A stretch of DNA of 32,886 nucleotides from an uncultured Prevotella sp. (GCA_945830055.1 CALZXH010000021.1:1-32886), one strand, 5' to 3'; positions 11,128-19,258 are shown, counted from the stretch's first letter. Numbers and translations are program-made. Notes: a model not told the origin generated them from the letters alone.

Positions 11128-11775
11128 GTAGGAAAGCTGTTATTTTTCAGATACTCCACCGACAAACTATTGATTTTTGGCTATTGTATGGTTGCCATGA
11201 TGGCTATTCATATTGTATCTGCATGACTGTTATAATATCACAAGGAATGCGTAGCTGTTTTTCGTTCACCACTGCTGAACGATCGTCTAACAGTGGTGAA
11301 CGATCGTTCAGCGTCGTTGAACGATCGTCCAGCGACGCTGAACGAAAAACGGATGCTGTATCGTTGTACAATTACATTGCCTTAAGTGTATATTTCCAGA
11401 CAGTTATCCTTGTTACTTTATGACAGTCAAGCATCAGTCAAACAATCTAAGGGATAATAAACAACGTGAATTCGATGAATAACGAATCCATCTAACACAG
11501 GTAAAATAGGTAATAATCTCCGAAATCTATATACCAAAAGTATTGGGAATTAACCGTATTTTTGTAGCCGAGATGATACCTGTTAAAACTGCCAATAAAG
11601 TCTGTCTATTCGAGCTTTTCCGTATGAGCTGGGTGTTGTCTAAGCTGCCATATTGATGGCAACAATGGGAACTTCAGCCCAATCCTTTTTCATTAAAAAT
11701 GAGTTTATCGTTTAAATTGCAATTATGTACCTAAAAAAACGGAGAAAAAATTTATTGAGTTTAGATTATTTTTAA
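11128..11775. other. Gene-free intergenic stretch
   Basis: No convincing gene is seen between the YhcH-like gene and the susC promoter. The stretch contains the 94-bp palindromic element, a small hairpin at 11646-11661 (TGCCAT/ATGGCA), and a possible 27-codon ORF at 11573-11656 preceded by a -7-like TATTTTTG at 11557-11564 without a matching -33 element. The 79-codon ORF at 11184-11423 runs through the palindromic element and has no family resemblance, so it is not called. The DNA is more AT-rich than the flanking genes. Confidence 0.6.
11257..11350. repeat. 94-bp nested symmetric palindromic element
   Basis: The outer arms GTTTTTCGTTCA (11257-11268) and TGAACGAAAAAC (11339-11350) are perfect inverted repeats. 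Inside are two adjacent stem-loops, each with 11-bp perfect arms and a 16-nt loop: arms 11264-11274/11291-11301 (GTTCACCACTG) and 11306-11316/11333-11343 (GTTCAGCGTCG). Each loop contains TGAACGATCGTC, and the two hairpins are joined by the perfect palindrome GAACGATCGTTC at 11298-11309, whose centre coincides exactly with the centre of the whole element. It lies in intergenic DNA downstream of the YhcH-like gene and about 0.6 kb before susC. It could be a REP-like or other non-autonomous repeat, a protein-binding array or a structured RNA. No transposase is nearby. Confidence 0.8.
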
Positions 11776-11783
11776 TACATTTG
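11755..11783 (+). promoter_or_regulatory. Promoter of the susCD operon
   Basis: TTG at 11755-11757 and TACATTTG at 11776-11783, separated by 18 bp, match the Bacteroidetes -33/-7 consensus (TTTG and TAnnTTTG). Transcription would start near 11790, leaving an untranslated leader of about 190 nt before the susC start at 11982. Confidence 0.75.
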
Positions 11784-11789
11784 CACCGA

Positions 11790-11981
11790 AAGTGTATCTC
11801 CAAGCATGAGATAATCTTTGTCTGACCCCTTGTTGGCATGATTTCGATACTTCGGATTTGCATCATCTTTACCGTATGTGGCCTATATATAATGTTTAAT
11901 GTGCGATTTCAGACGCCCATTGCAGGTCAGAGGGATAGAAATACATAGAAAAAGATTCTAAAACAAACCAAATATAATAAT
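11790..11981 (+). promoter_or_regulatory. Long 5' leader of susC-like gene
   Basis: About 190 nt of transcribed leader is predicted between the promoter and the susC start. TCTGACC at 11821-11827 can pair with GGTCAGA at 11925-11931, closing a domain of about 110 nt, and shorter pairings are possible inside. On the minus strand a -7-like TATATTTG (plus-strand 11969-11976) points into the leader but lacks a recognisable -33 element. A structured or antisense-regulated leader is only a possibility. Confidence 0.35.
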
Positions 11982-14900
11982 ATGAAAAAACTCGCGAAGC
12001 ATTATTCGGGCATTCGCTTTACCAATGCCACCATGGCAGTGGGACTTACTGCACTTCTCTGCATGCCTCTTCAGGCAAATGCCGAGGAAAACTCTTCTGC
12101 AGCCCCCGTTGCCCAGGCGGTTCAGCAGAGCCGTACAGTGAAAGGACAAGTGGTTGATGAAATGGGAGAACCCATGATTGGCGTTACCGTGCGTGTAAAG
12201 GGTACCGGCAAGGGAACCATCACCGACCTGGACGGTAGATTTACCATTCAGGCAGAGGCAAACGCTACTCTTGAGATATCCTTTGTGGGGTACAAAACGC
12301 AGACTTTCAAGGCTTCCAAGACCAGCTACCAGTTGAAGATGGAACTGGACAACACCGGTTTGGACGAAGTAGTAGTTATCGGTTATGGTACCCAGAAGAA
12401 GCGCGACCTTACAGGTGCCATCACCTCCATCAAGAGTGAGGACATCACCGCAGCGCCGCTGCCCAACCCCATCGAGTCGCTTCAGGGAAAGGTGGCAGGT
12501 CTTGATATCACCCGTTCTTCTGGTCAGGCTGGTGCGTCGAGCAGTATTAAGCTGCGTGGTACACGTTCGCTCATGGCCTCGGAAGACGGCAATGATGCCC
12601 CGCTGGTGCTGGTGGACGGACTGCCCGGAAGCCTTTCTACACTGAATGCCAACGACATCGAGAGCATCGAGGTGCTCAAGGATGCCGCTTCGACCGCTGT
12701 CTATGGTTCTTCAGGAGCCAATGGTGTGATTATCGTTACCACCAAAGGTGGAAAAGAGGGCAAGGCAAAGGTGAGCCTCAATGCCTATCTCGGTATCAAC
12801 GGCTGGTCCACGGTGCCTGAGGTGTACCACGGAGATTCGTTCTTCAACCTGGCACGCACCGCGCAGCAACAGTCTGGCCACTACATTTCCGATGAAGAGG
12901 TGTACAACCAGGAGGTCTATCAGGCTTTGCTCGCAGGCAAGGACATCGACTGGGCAGATGCCCTGTTGCGCACCGGCATCACCCAGAACTATTCGCTCTC
13001 GGTGAGTGGTGGTACGGAGAAGACCAAGGCGTATATGTCGCTCAACTTCTCGGGTGAAGACGGACAGTATGTCAACGACAACTACCGCGTGTACTCCACC
13101 AATATCAAGATAGACCACCAGTTGCGCAGCTGGCTTACCATCGGTACCAATATCCAGGGCAGCTTCACCCACAAGAACAGCGCGTATGCCAAACTGGAGA
13201 ATGCCCTGATTTCGCGCCCCATCGGTTCGCTCTATGACGACGAGGGCAATGTGAATGCCTTCCCTGTTGCTGGTGATGCCTCTACGGTGAGCCTGTTGCT
13301 CAACAACCACAGCAACTACCGCAACAACAGCCAGAACACCAATATCTATCTGAATCCCTACATCCGCATCAACCCCATCAAGGGACTTACCTTTGAGAGC
13401 CGCCTCAGTCTGGCACTCTCCTACAGCAAGGCCAACAGGTTCCAGGGCATCGGATCGTACCAGTATTATGATGCCAACCGCTCTGCCGACGGTGTCAGCA
13501 CCAATGCCAACGTTACCGCCTCGGTGGCAAACACCAACGCCTACAACTACAAGTGGGAGAACATCCTGACCTATAACTTCAAACTTGGCGAAGACCATGA
13601 CTTCACCGTGACCGGTGTTACCTCATGGAACCACAACCGCCGCGAATACACCTATGCCGGTTCCAACACCATCACCGCCAATGAATACCTGTGGCACAAA
13701 CTCGATGCCGGACAGAACCAGAACGCACAGTCATGGTACAGGATGTCCAAGGGGATGGGCTTCGTGGGCCGTCTCACCTATTCCTATCAGGGCAAGTACC
13801 TGGCATCCGCATCCGTGCGTCACGACGGTTCTTCACGCCTTGCCAAGGACAACCGTTGGGACACCTTCCCCGCTTTCTCCTTGGGATGGCGCATTTCTGA
13901 GGAGGGCTTCATGAAGAGCACCCGCGGATGGCTCGACAACCTGAAACTGCGTGTAGGCTGGGGTGTCACGGGTACCGCCTCTATCTCAGAATACCAGACC
14001 CAGTCGGAGCTGGAGCAGTCATACATGATATTGGGTAACCAGACCCTCGTATCCTACAGCTATCCACAGGGCATCGTTGACCCGAATCTGGGTTGGGAGA
14101 AATCATATAACACCAATATTGGTCTGGATGCCAACTTCCTTGGCGGACGCATCGAGCTGAACGCTGACTATTACTACACCAAGACCAAGGACATCATCTG
14201 GACCAGTCTGGTTCCTGTGACCAACGGCGGCTACAATTCAAGCAGCCAGTACACCGTGACCACCAACATCTGTGAGTCGCAAAACAAGGGTCTGGAACTC
14301 TCGCTTACCGGTCGTCCGTTCGTGGCACGCAAGGAGGGAGACTTCAGCTGGACCATCAACGCCACCTATACCAAGAGCAGTGAGAAACTGACCAAGTTTG
14401 CTGCCGAAGACGGTACTACCCAGTATATCAACGGCAACAAGATACTGAAAGAGGGCGAACCCATCAACTCATTCTATGACTATAAGCTCAACGGCACCTG
14501 GAAAACATCGGAGGCAGCCGAGGCTGCCATCTTCTATGCGCAGCCCGGTGACTTGAAGATTGACTGTCCTGACATCAGCCGTCAGGTGGATGCCGATGGT
14601 ACGGTATATTATGTGGGCAAGGATGCCGAGGGCAACGATGTGCGCTATGACGCCAGCAATCCTTATGACGCCACACAGGCCAAGCAGGTGCTGGGCCACC
14701 AGCAGCCCGACTGGACCATGGGTCTCAAGAACACCTTCACCTACAAGGGCTTCGACCTGTCGATATATCTCTACTGGCGCTTCGGACAGATGATCAACTA
14801 TAGTATGCTGGGACGCTACAATCCGCAGGGAACAAGCAACTTCCCCACCTACTTTGACTATTGGACTAAAGAGACCGGTGACGAGAACCATGTATATCCC

Positions 14901-15185
14901 GCCCTCAACTCCAACAAGCCTCTCAACAAGTACAGCGGATGGACCGGACTCACCTATGTGGACGGCTCTTTCTTCAAGGTAAAGAACATCACTCTGGGCT
15001 ACACCCTGCCCAAGAACTTCATCAAGAAACTCGGTATCGAGAACCTGCGTGTCTATGGCACCATCACCAACCCCTTCGTGGTGGCAAAGAGCAGTCTGCT
15101 GAAAGACTACGACCCGGAAATGGCAGGCAGTCTGGACTATCCTCTCACCAAGCAGATGGTATTCGGTGTGAATATGACGTTCTAA
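11982..15185 (+). CDS. SusC-like TonB-dependent outer-membrane transporter
   Basis: This is an outer-membrane importer of oligosaccharides that works with its SusD-like lid and is powered by TonB. The 1067-residue protein has a signal peptide ending near LQANA (residues 32-36), a carboxypeptidase-D-like regulatory domain (VKGQVVDEMGEPMIGVTVRV, about residues 53-125), the TonB-box region DEVVVIGYG at 128-136, a plug domain with SLQGKVAGLDI and IESIEVLKDAASTAVYGSSG, and a beta barrel ending in the aromatic C-terminus FGVNMTF. Length and order are standard for SusC homologues. The ATG at 11982 gives MKKLAKHYSGIRFTN and follows a typical promoter and leader. The susD-like gene starts 34 bp later. 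The pectinolytic gene in the same cluster suggests a pectin-derived ligand; this is inferred from context, not from the transporter itself. Confidence 0.96.
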   Translation: MKKLAKHYSGIRFTNATMAVGLTALLCMPLQANAEENSSAAPVAQAVQQSRTVKGQVVDEMGEPMIGVTVRVKGTGKGTITDLDGRFTIQAEANATLEISFVGYKTQTFKASKTSYQLKMELDNTGLDEVVVIGYGTQKKRDLTGAITSIKSEDITAAPLPNPIESLQGKVAGLDITRSSGQAGASSSIKLRGTRSLMASEDGNDAPLVLVDGLPGSLSTLNANDIESIEVLKDAASTAVYGSSGANGVIIVTTKGGKEGKAKVSLNAYLGINGWSTVPEVYHGDSFFNLARTAQQQSGHYISDEEVYNQEVYQALLAGKDIDWADALLRTGITQNYSLSVSGGTEKTKAYMSLNFSGEDGQYVNDNYRVYSTNIKIDHQLRSWLTIGTNIQGSFTHKNSAYAKLENALISRPIGSLYDDEGNVNAFPVAGDASTVSLLLNNHSNYRNNSQNTNIYLNPYIRINPIKGLTFESRLSLALSYSKANRFQGIGSYQYYDANRSADGVSTNANVTASVANTNAYNYKWENILTYNFKLGEDHDFTVTGVTSWNHNRREYTYAGSNTITANEYLWHKLDAGQNQNAQSWYRMSKGMGFVGRLTYSYQGKYLASASVRHDGSSRLAKDNRWDTFPAFSLGWRISEEGFMKSTRGWLDNLKLRVGWGVTGTASISEYQTQSELEQSYMILGNQTLVSYSYPQGIVDPNLGWEKSYNTNIGLDANFLGGRIELNADYYYTKTKDIIWTSLVPVTNGGYNSSSQYTVTTNICESQNKGLELSLTGRPFVARKEGDFSWTINATYTKSSEKLTKFAAEDGTTQYINGNKILKEGEPINSFYDYKLNGTWKTSEAAEAAIFYAQPGDLKIDCPDISRQVDADGTVYYVGKDAEGNDVRYDASNPYDATQAKQVLGHQQPDWTMGLKNTFTYKGFDLSIYLYWRFGQMINYSMLGRYNPQGTSNFPTYFDYWTKETGDENHVYPALNSNKPLNKYSGWTGLTYVDGSFFKVKNITLGYTLPKNFIKKLGIENLRVYGTITNPFVVAKSSLLKDYDPEMAGSLDYPLTKQMVFGVNMTF

Positions 15186-15219
15186 ATGCAACAATCCAAT
15201 GAATTCAAACCAACGAAAT

Positions 15220-17286
15220 ATGAAAAAGCAATTGATATATATGGCTGTCGGATTGGCGTGTGCCACCGGTCTGACATCATGCGAGCTCGATGAATACAAC
15301 CCCTCTGCAGGAGCTTCCACCATTGAGTCGTACAACACCTGGAAGGGTCTGCAGGCAAAATGTTACTCCACCCTGTACCACGAACTGTATTCCAAGAGCG
15401 ACTTCCTGTTCCTCTCAGAGTGCGGAACAGACCTGTGGCTCAATCCCGCTGCTACGGAATACTCCAAGGAGACAGTCTATTACACCGGATTAGGTGTGGA
15501 GCGCGGCGAGCCCAGCAAGGTATGGCAGCAGGCTTACTCCGTGATTGCCACCTGCAACAGCGTCATCCAGGAAGCAGGTAATGTGAGCAACGGGGATGCC
15601 AATGCCATCAGGATTCTCACTGCAGAGGCGAAGTGCATCCGTGCCTTCATGCACCTTACACTCGCCACCTACTTCGGTCCCATCCCCCTGTGTACCACAG
15701 AGGTGGGAGTGATGGACAAGGCTCCCGTGAGAAACTCGCTGGCCGAGGTATATCAGTCTATTACCACCGACTTGAAAGAGGCTGCTGCTGATCTGGAGGT
15801 GCAGCCGTATGAAGACAACTATGCCCGCGTTACCAAGAAGACTGCCCTTGGACTGCTGGCAAGGGCATACGCCCAGGGCGCAGGTGAGAACCTGAGTGAA
15901 GACGGCAAATCCTACTGGCAGCGTGCCAAGGAGGTGGCAGAGGACCTGATAGCCAACAGCAGTGCCTACGGCATGTACCTCTATCCCGATGTGTCTGACC
16001 TCTGGGCGACAGCCAACAACCGTAACAACAAGGAAGCGCTGTTCACTGCAGCCGGACTGGACGCTACCGGTGTGGATGCTGCCATGGCAGGCTACTACTT
16101 CAATGCCACCTGCTATCTTTACGGCTATACCCGTACCGATCCCAACTGTCTGCAGGACATATACACCACACAGAAGTCGCTCAACTATCTTCTCGGTTCC
16201 CACAACCAGGGTGGTGTGATGGCTCCCACCAAGCACGCCATCGATGTATATGGCGACTGGGACAAGCGCTATGAGAATACCTTCCTTACCGCTTTCGGTG
16301 CCTTCACCGAAGAGGGTGTTTCTTCCGTGGTGCGCAAGCGCATCAAACTCACCTCGTCCATGTGCAACCGCTATGGCATCAACCAGGCATACGTTGATAA
16401 GTACATCAATCCATGCGTGCATCTGAAGAGGGTAACCCAGCCGGGCGGTGAGCAGATAGTGGCAGTGGGTATGTACAAGAAAGGCGATCCTAATACCATC
16501 GAGCCTACCAAGAATCCTTTGGTGGTTGACATGCCCCTTGACAAGGACGACGACCGCTTCTCTATCTACCTGTCCAAGAATGACCTTGGCTATGCCGATC
16601 CCATTACTGACAGCGACGATGATGACGATGATGAGGATGAGACACCCGTCATTCCCAACGATGGCAAGGACGGAAAAGACCGTCGCCCCTACTTCTGCAT
16701 CAATATCAGCGAGCTCTTTGATGCCGACGGCAACTACCGTGAGAATGCCTATCGCTACCGTGAGGGGGCTCCCGCTACCAAGGCTAACCAGCTGTTCCCC
16801 TGTCTTATCAAGTACAACTGGGTGTTTGACGGAGCCACACGTCACTTGGGTAGCGACAACTATGACTTCCGCAATGGCGACATCTACATCATGCGTGCCG
16901 CAGAGGTGTATCTCATCGCCGCAGAGGCAAACGTGATGCTGGGCAATGCGGCTGCCGCCAAGCAGTACCTGAAACCGTTGCGCGACCGTGCCTGCCGTAC
17001 AGGTTATACCGTGCCCACAATCACCGACCCCACCGAGCAGGAAATTCTTGACGAGTATGCACGTGAGTTCTGCGGTGAGCACATGCGCTGGCCTGTACTG
17101 AAGCGTCACCGTGCATCTGGCTTGTTCAAGCAGGCATTGCAGAACTACAACAAGAAAGCTGCTGCAGGCTTCAACGAAGACATCCACTATTGCCGTCCTA
17201 TCCCGAAACTCTACCTCGACCAGATTTCCAATGCTGCCGAGTTCGGAGACAACGGTTATGGCTATATAGGCGTCAAGGGGTATTGA
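15220..17286 (+). CDS. SusD-like surface lipoprotein (RagB/SusD family) with acidic insert
   Basis: This is the ligand-capturing lid of the SusCD complex on the outer membrane. The start at 15220 (MKKQLIYMAVGLACATGLTS, then C21) gives a proper lipoprotein signal with lipobox LTSC. An in-frame ATG at 15199 would place seven polar residues before it. The product is 688 residues, long for the family. SusD hallmarks include AEAKCIRAFMHLTLATYFGPIPL, the TPR-like helices (KKTALGLLARAYAQGA), and the C-terminal DIYIMRAAEVYLIAAEANV followed by GEHMRWPVLKRHR. At residues 464-474 there is an acidic run, DSDDDDDDEDE, within a low-complexity segment that also holds PNDGKDGKDRR. This looks like an insertion relative to shorter SusDs and could bind divalent cations or act as a flexible linker. 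A stable hairpin follows the stop codon at 17296-17344. Confidence 0.95.
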   Translation: MKKQLIYMAVGLACATGLTSCELDEYNPSAGASTIESYNTWKGLQAKCYSTLYHELYSKSDFLFLSECGTDLWLNPAATEYSKETVYYTGLGVERGEPSKVWQQAYSVIATCNSVIQEAGNVSNGDANAIRILTAEAKCIRAFMHLTLATYFGPIPLCTTEVGVMDKAPVRNSLAEVYQSITTDLKEAAADLEVQPYEDNYARVTKKTALGLLARAYAQGAGENLSEDGKSYWQRAKEVAEDLIANSSAYGMYLYPDVSDLWATANNRNNKEALFTAAGLDATGVDAAMAGYYFNATCYLYGYTRTDPNCLQDIYTTQKSLNYLLGSHNQGGVMAPTKHAIDVYGDWDKRYENTFLTAFGAFTEEGVSSVVRKRIKLTSSMCNRYGINQAYVDKYINPCVHLKRVTQPGGEQIVAVGMYKKGDPNTIEPTKNPLVVDMPLDKDDDRFSIYLSKNDLGYADPITDSDDDDDDEDETPVIPNDGKDGKDRRPYFCINISELFDADGNYRENAYRYREGAPATKANQLFPCLIKYNWVFDGATRHLGSDNYDFRNGDIYIMRAAEVYLIAAEANVMLGNAAAAKQYLKPLRDRACRTGYTVPTITDPTEQEILDEYAREFCGEHMRWPVLKRHRASGLFKQALQNYNKKAAAGFNEDIHYCRPIPKLYLDQISNAAEFGDNGYGYIGVKGY

Positions 17287-17295
17287 TCCCAAGCC

Positions 17296-17344
17296 CTCTC
17301 TTATCGGAGTGCAAGGACTTGCACCATGCACTCCGATGAGAGAG
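17296..17344 (+). terminator. Intercistronic hairpin after the susD-like gene
   Basis: Arms 17296-17313 and 17327-17344 pair over 18 positions with one G-U wobble around a 13-nt loop. The downstream sequence TATTTACATAAG is not a true T-tract. It may be a weak terminator, or an mRNA-stabilising element that protects the susCD transcript from 3' decay. No clear TAnnTTTG promoter is seen between it and the next start at 17415. Confidence 0.6.
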
Positions 17345-17414
17345 TATTTACATAAGTATCGAAAACAAGAGAATCTCTATTTATTCAATCTATTATTAAC
17401 TTAAAACAAACAAC

Positions 17415-19034
17415 ATGAAAAAATTATTTACTTTTGTTGCAGCTGCCCTGATGTCGGCATCTGCATTCGCACAGGCACACTGTGAGTGGACTGTTGAACA
17501 GCTTCCCCAGCAGGTGTTTGCCGGTCAGGCTGCTGCTGTTGAGGCAGGATTTGTGACCATGTGGTGGGCTCCCGACACCAGCGAAGGCGGTGTGGGTGAT
17601 GCTGCTCCCGTGAAATGGATGGGTATGCCTGCTTGCGATCTGATCAACACCGCCAACATCAAGGTTTCTCTGCCTTTGGATTACAACTATGTGAGCGTAG
17701 GTAACAACAAGTACTCTGGCGTGAGCTATGCTTACAAGCTCATCATGGGTATGAACAACTCTACCCGCGACGGTATCGACCCGCTGAACTTTGCTGAGGG
17801 TTTGACCAACAACTCTTATATTCGCAAGTCTGGTAATGCAGACCAGAAGCCCGAAGGCTCTGAGACAGGTTATGTAATCAACGACGCCATCATCAAGATC
17901 AAGGTGAAGTCGGCCAACTATGGTGCCATCACACTTACCTACAACCGTGGTGGCAACAACTCTGCCATGTATGTGGTTGACTCTACCAAGACACGCAACA
18001 TTCTTTGGTCTGTGACCCGCTGCCCGGATGATAACGTGCAGAACCATGTGGCACGTTTCGGCGTGGAGCCCGGACATACCTATTATGTAATGGCTTCTGA
18101 GAAGGGTTCTGTAGAACTCTACGGCATCGAGTATGACGAGTGCACCGACGAGGATTATGAAGTGCTTGTTTCTGAGGCAAACAGCACCGACCTCTGGACT
18201 GCCGCACAGCTTCCCAACGAGGTGTTTGCCGGTCAGGCTGCTGCCGTTGCTGCCGGCTATACCACTATGTGGTGGGCACCCGACACCAGCGAAGGTGGTG
18301 TGGGTGATGCTGCTCCCGTGAAATGGATGGGTATGCCTGCTTGCGATCTGATCAACACCGCCAACATCAAGGTTTCTCTGCCTTTGGATTACAACTATGT
18401 GAGCGTAGGTAACAACAAGTACTCTGGCGTGAGCTATGCTTACAAGCTCATCATGGGTATGAACAACTCTACCCGCGACGGTATCGACCCGCTGAACTTT
18501 GCTGAGGGTTTGACCAACAACTCTTATATTCGCAAGTCTGGTAATGCAGACCAGAAGCCCGAAGGCTCTGAAACAGGTTATGTAATCAACGATGCCATCA
18601 TCAAGATCAACGTTCCTGCTGACGGTAATTATGGCCGCGTGATTCTGAACTACAACCGTGGTGGTAACAACTCTGCCATGTATGTGGTTGACTCTACCAA
18701 GACCAACCAGGTGCTGCAGACCACTACCCGTTGCCCGGACGATGCTGTGAAGACACATGCTGCCATCTTCAACGTACAGCCCAACCACACTTACTATGTA
18801 ATGGCTTCTGAAAAGGGTTCTGTAGAGCTCTACGCTATCGGTTACTGCTCTGCTGCAGATGCCAAGTATGCTGCATTGGGTACCTCTACCGGTATCAAGA
18901 CCATTGAGAGTGTGGCTAAATCTGCTGTGAACAACAACATGATTTACACCATCAGCGGTCGTATGGTAGGTACTAACAGAGACGCTCTGAGCAAGGGTCT
19001 CTACATCCAGAACGGCAAGAAGTTCGTGAAATAA
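17415..19034 (+). CDS. Secreted two-module protein with near-identical tandem domains, possible glycan-binding protein
   Basis: The 539-residue protein has a type I signal peptide (MKKLFTFVAAALMSASAFAQ), two copies of a module of about 230 residues (about 21-250 and 257-485), and a C-terminal segment MIYTISGRMVGTNRDALSKG ending YIQNGKKFVK that resembles the type IX secretion C-terminal domains common in Prevotella. I do not recognise a named family for the module. Its alternating pattern and the ending HTYYVMASEKGSVELYGIEY look like a beta-sandwich or jelly roll, as in carbohydrate-binding modules. Residues 53-163 and 289-399 are essentially identical, and their DNA (17571-17902 and 18279-18610) differs at only three synonymous sites, while the flanks have diverged. 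Context between SusD and a pectinolytic enzyme suggests glycan binding at the surface or outside the cell. A lipobox is absent, so it is not a classical surface lipoprotein. Confidence 0.8.
   Translation: MKKLFTFVAAALMSASAFAQAHCEWTVEQLPQQVFAGQAAAVEAGFVTMWWAPDTSEGGVGDAAPVKWMGMPACDLINTANIKVSLPLDYNYVSVGNNKYSGVSYAYKLIMGMNNSTRDGIDPLNFAEGLTNNSYIRKSGNADQKPEGSETGYVINDAIIKIKVKSANYGAITLTYNRGGNNSAMYVVDSTKTRNILWSVTRCPDDNVQNHVARFGVEPGHTYYVMASEKGSVELYGIEYDECTDEDYEVLVSEANSTDLWTAAQLPNEVFAGQAAAVAAGYTTMWWAPDTSEGGVGDAAPVKWMGMPACDLINTANIKVSLPLDYNYVSVGNNKYSGVSYAYKLIMGMNNSTRDGIDPLNFAEGLTNNSYIRKSGNADQKPEGSETGYVINDAIIKINVPADGNYGRVILNYNRGGNNSAMYVVDSTKTNQVLQTTTRCPDDAVKTHAAIFNVQPNHTYYVMASEKGSVELYAIGYCSAADAKYAALGTSTGIKTIESVAKSAVNNNMIYTISGRMVGTNRDALSKGLYIQNGKKFVK
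17571..17902 (+). repeat. Intragenic repeat, copy 1 (period 708 bp)
   Basis: These 332 bp match 18279-18610 at all but three positions, each a synonymous third-base change (GGC/GGT, GAG/GAA, GAC/GAT). Outside this block the two modules are clearly diverged in both DNA and protein. Confidence 0.95.
18279..18610 (+). repeat. Intragenic repeat, copy 2 (period 708 bp)
   Basis: This is the second copy of the 332-bp block described at 17571-17902, in the same reading frame and encoding the same residues in the second module of the 17415 gene. Confidence 0.95.
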
Positions 19035-19065
19035 TCAAGGTTTTACATACTACTTATTGTTCATG

Positions 19066-19101
19066 TCGGGTGCCTCATAACGGGGCACCCGATTCTTGTT
19101 T
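19066..19101 (+). terminator. Terminator after the two-module protein gene
   Basis: A perfect 9-bp GC-rich stem (TCGGGTGCC at 19066-19074, GGCACCCGA at 19084-19092) with a 9-nt loop is followed by TTCTTGTTT. It lies 32 bp after the stop codon and is a good intrinsic terminator. Confidence 0.85.
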
Positions 19102-19250
19102 GACCAGCAGTTTCTTCACTTCGATGTTTTGGAGGATAGCAATGCCATGTTACCGGTAAATCACCTGCTATCGGGTGGAAAAACTATCCGAAGTTGGGGG
19201 AATTTCTGTTTTTCTTTCCTGAAGAATTGTGCGGATGAAGTAATTAGTGT

Positions 19251-19258
19251 TATATTTG
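19251..19258 (+). promoter_or_regulatory. Probable -7 box of the pectin esterase-lyase gene
   Basis: TATATTTG matches the Bacteroidetes -7 consensus TAnnTTTG exactly. A TTG lies 21 bp upstream (19227-19229), slightly farther than in the susC promoter. A start near 19265 would give a leader of about 57 nt, so this gene can be expressed separately from susCD, consistent with the terminator just upstream. Confidence 0.6.

Noticed and set aside
11257-11350. Repeats near 11.3 kb considered as a CRISPR array
   Set aside because: There are only a few short copies of a palindromic core arranged symmetrically, with no constant repeat-spacer unit and no cas genes nearby.
11184-11423. 79-codon plus-strand ORF in the rpoC-susC interval
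   Set aside because: It runs through the 94-bp palindromic element, has no family resemblance and no promoter or plausible start context. The open frame looks like chance.
16609-16641. GAT/GAC run considered as a phase-variation tract
   Set aside because: It is a trinucleotide-based run, so length changes would keep the frame and would not switch the gene on or off.
15490-17331. 613-codon minus-strand ORF opposite the susD-like gene
   Set aside because: It is a shadow of a strongly supported gene on the other strand. The composition is driven by the codon bias of the real frame, and no domain is recognisable.
17424-18788. 454-codon minus-strand ORF with internal repeats
   Set aside because: It is antisense to the two-module protein gene, and its repeats are only the reverse reading of that gene's duplication.
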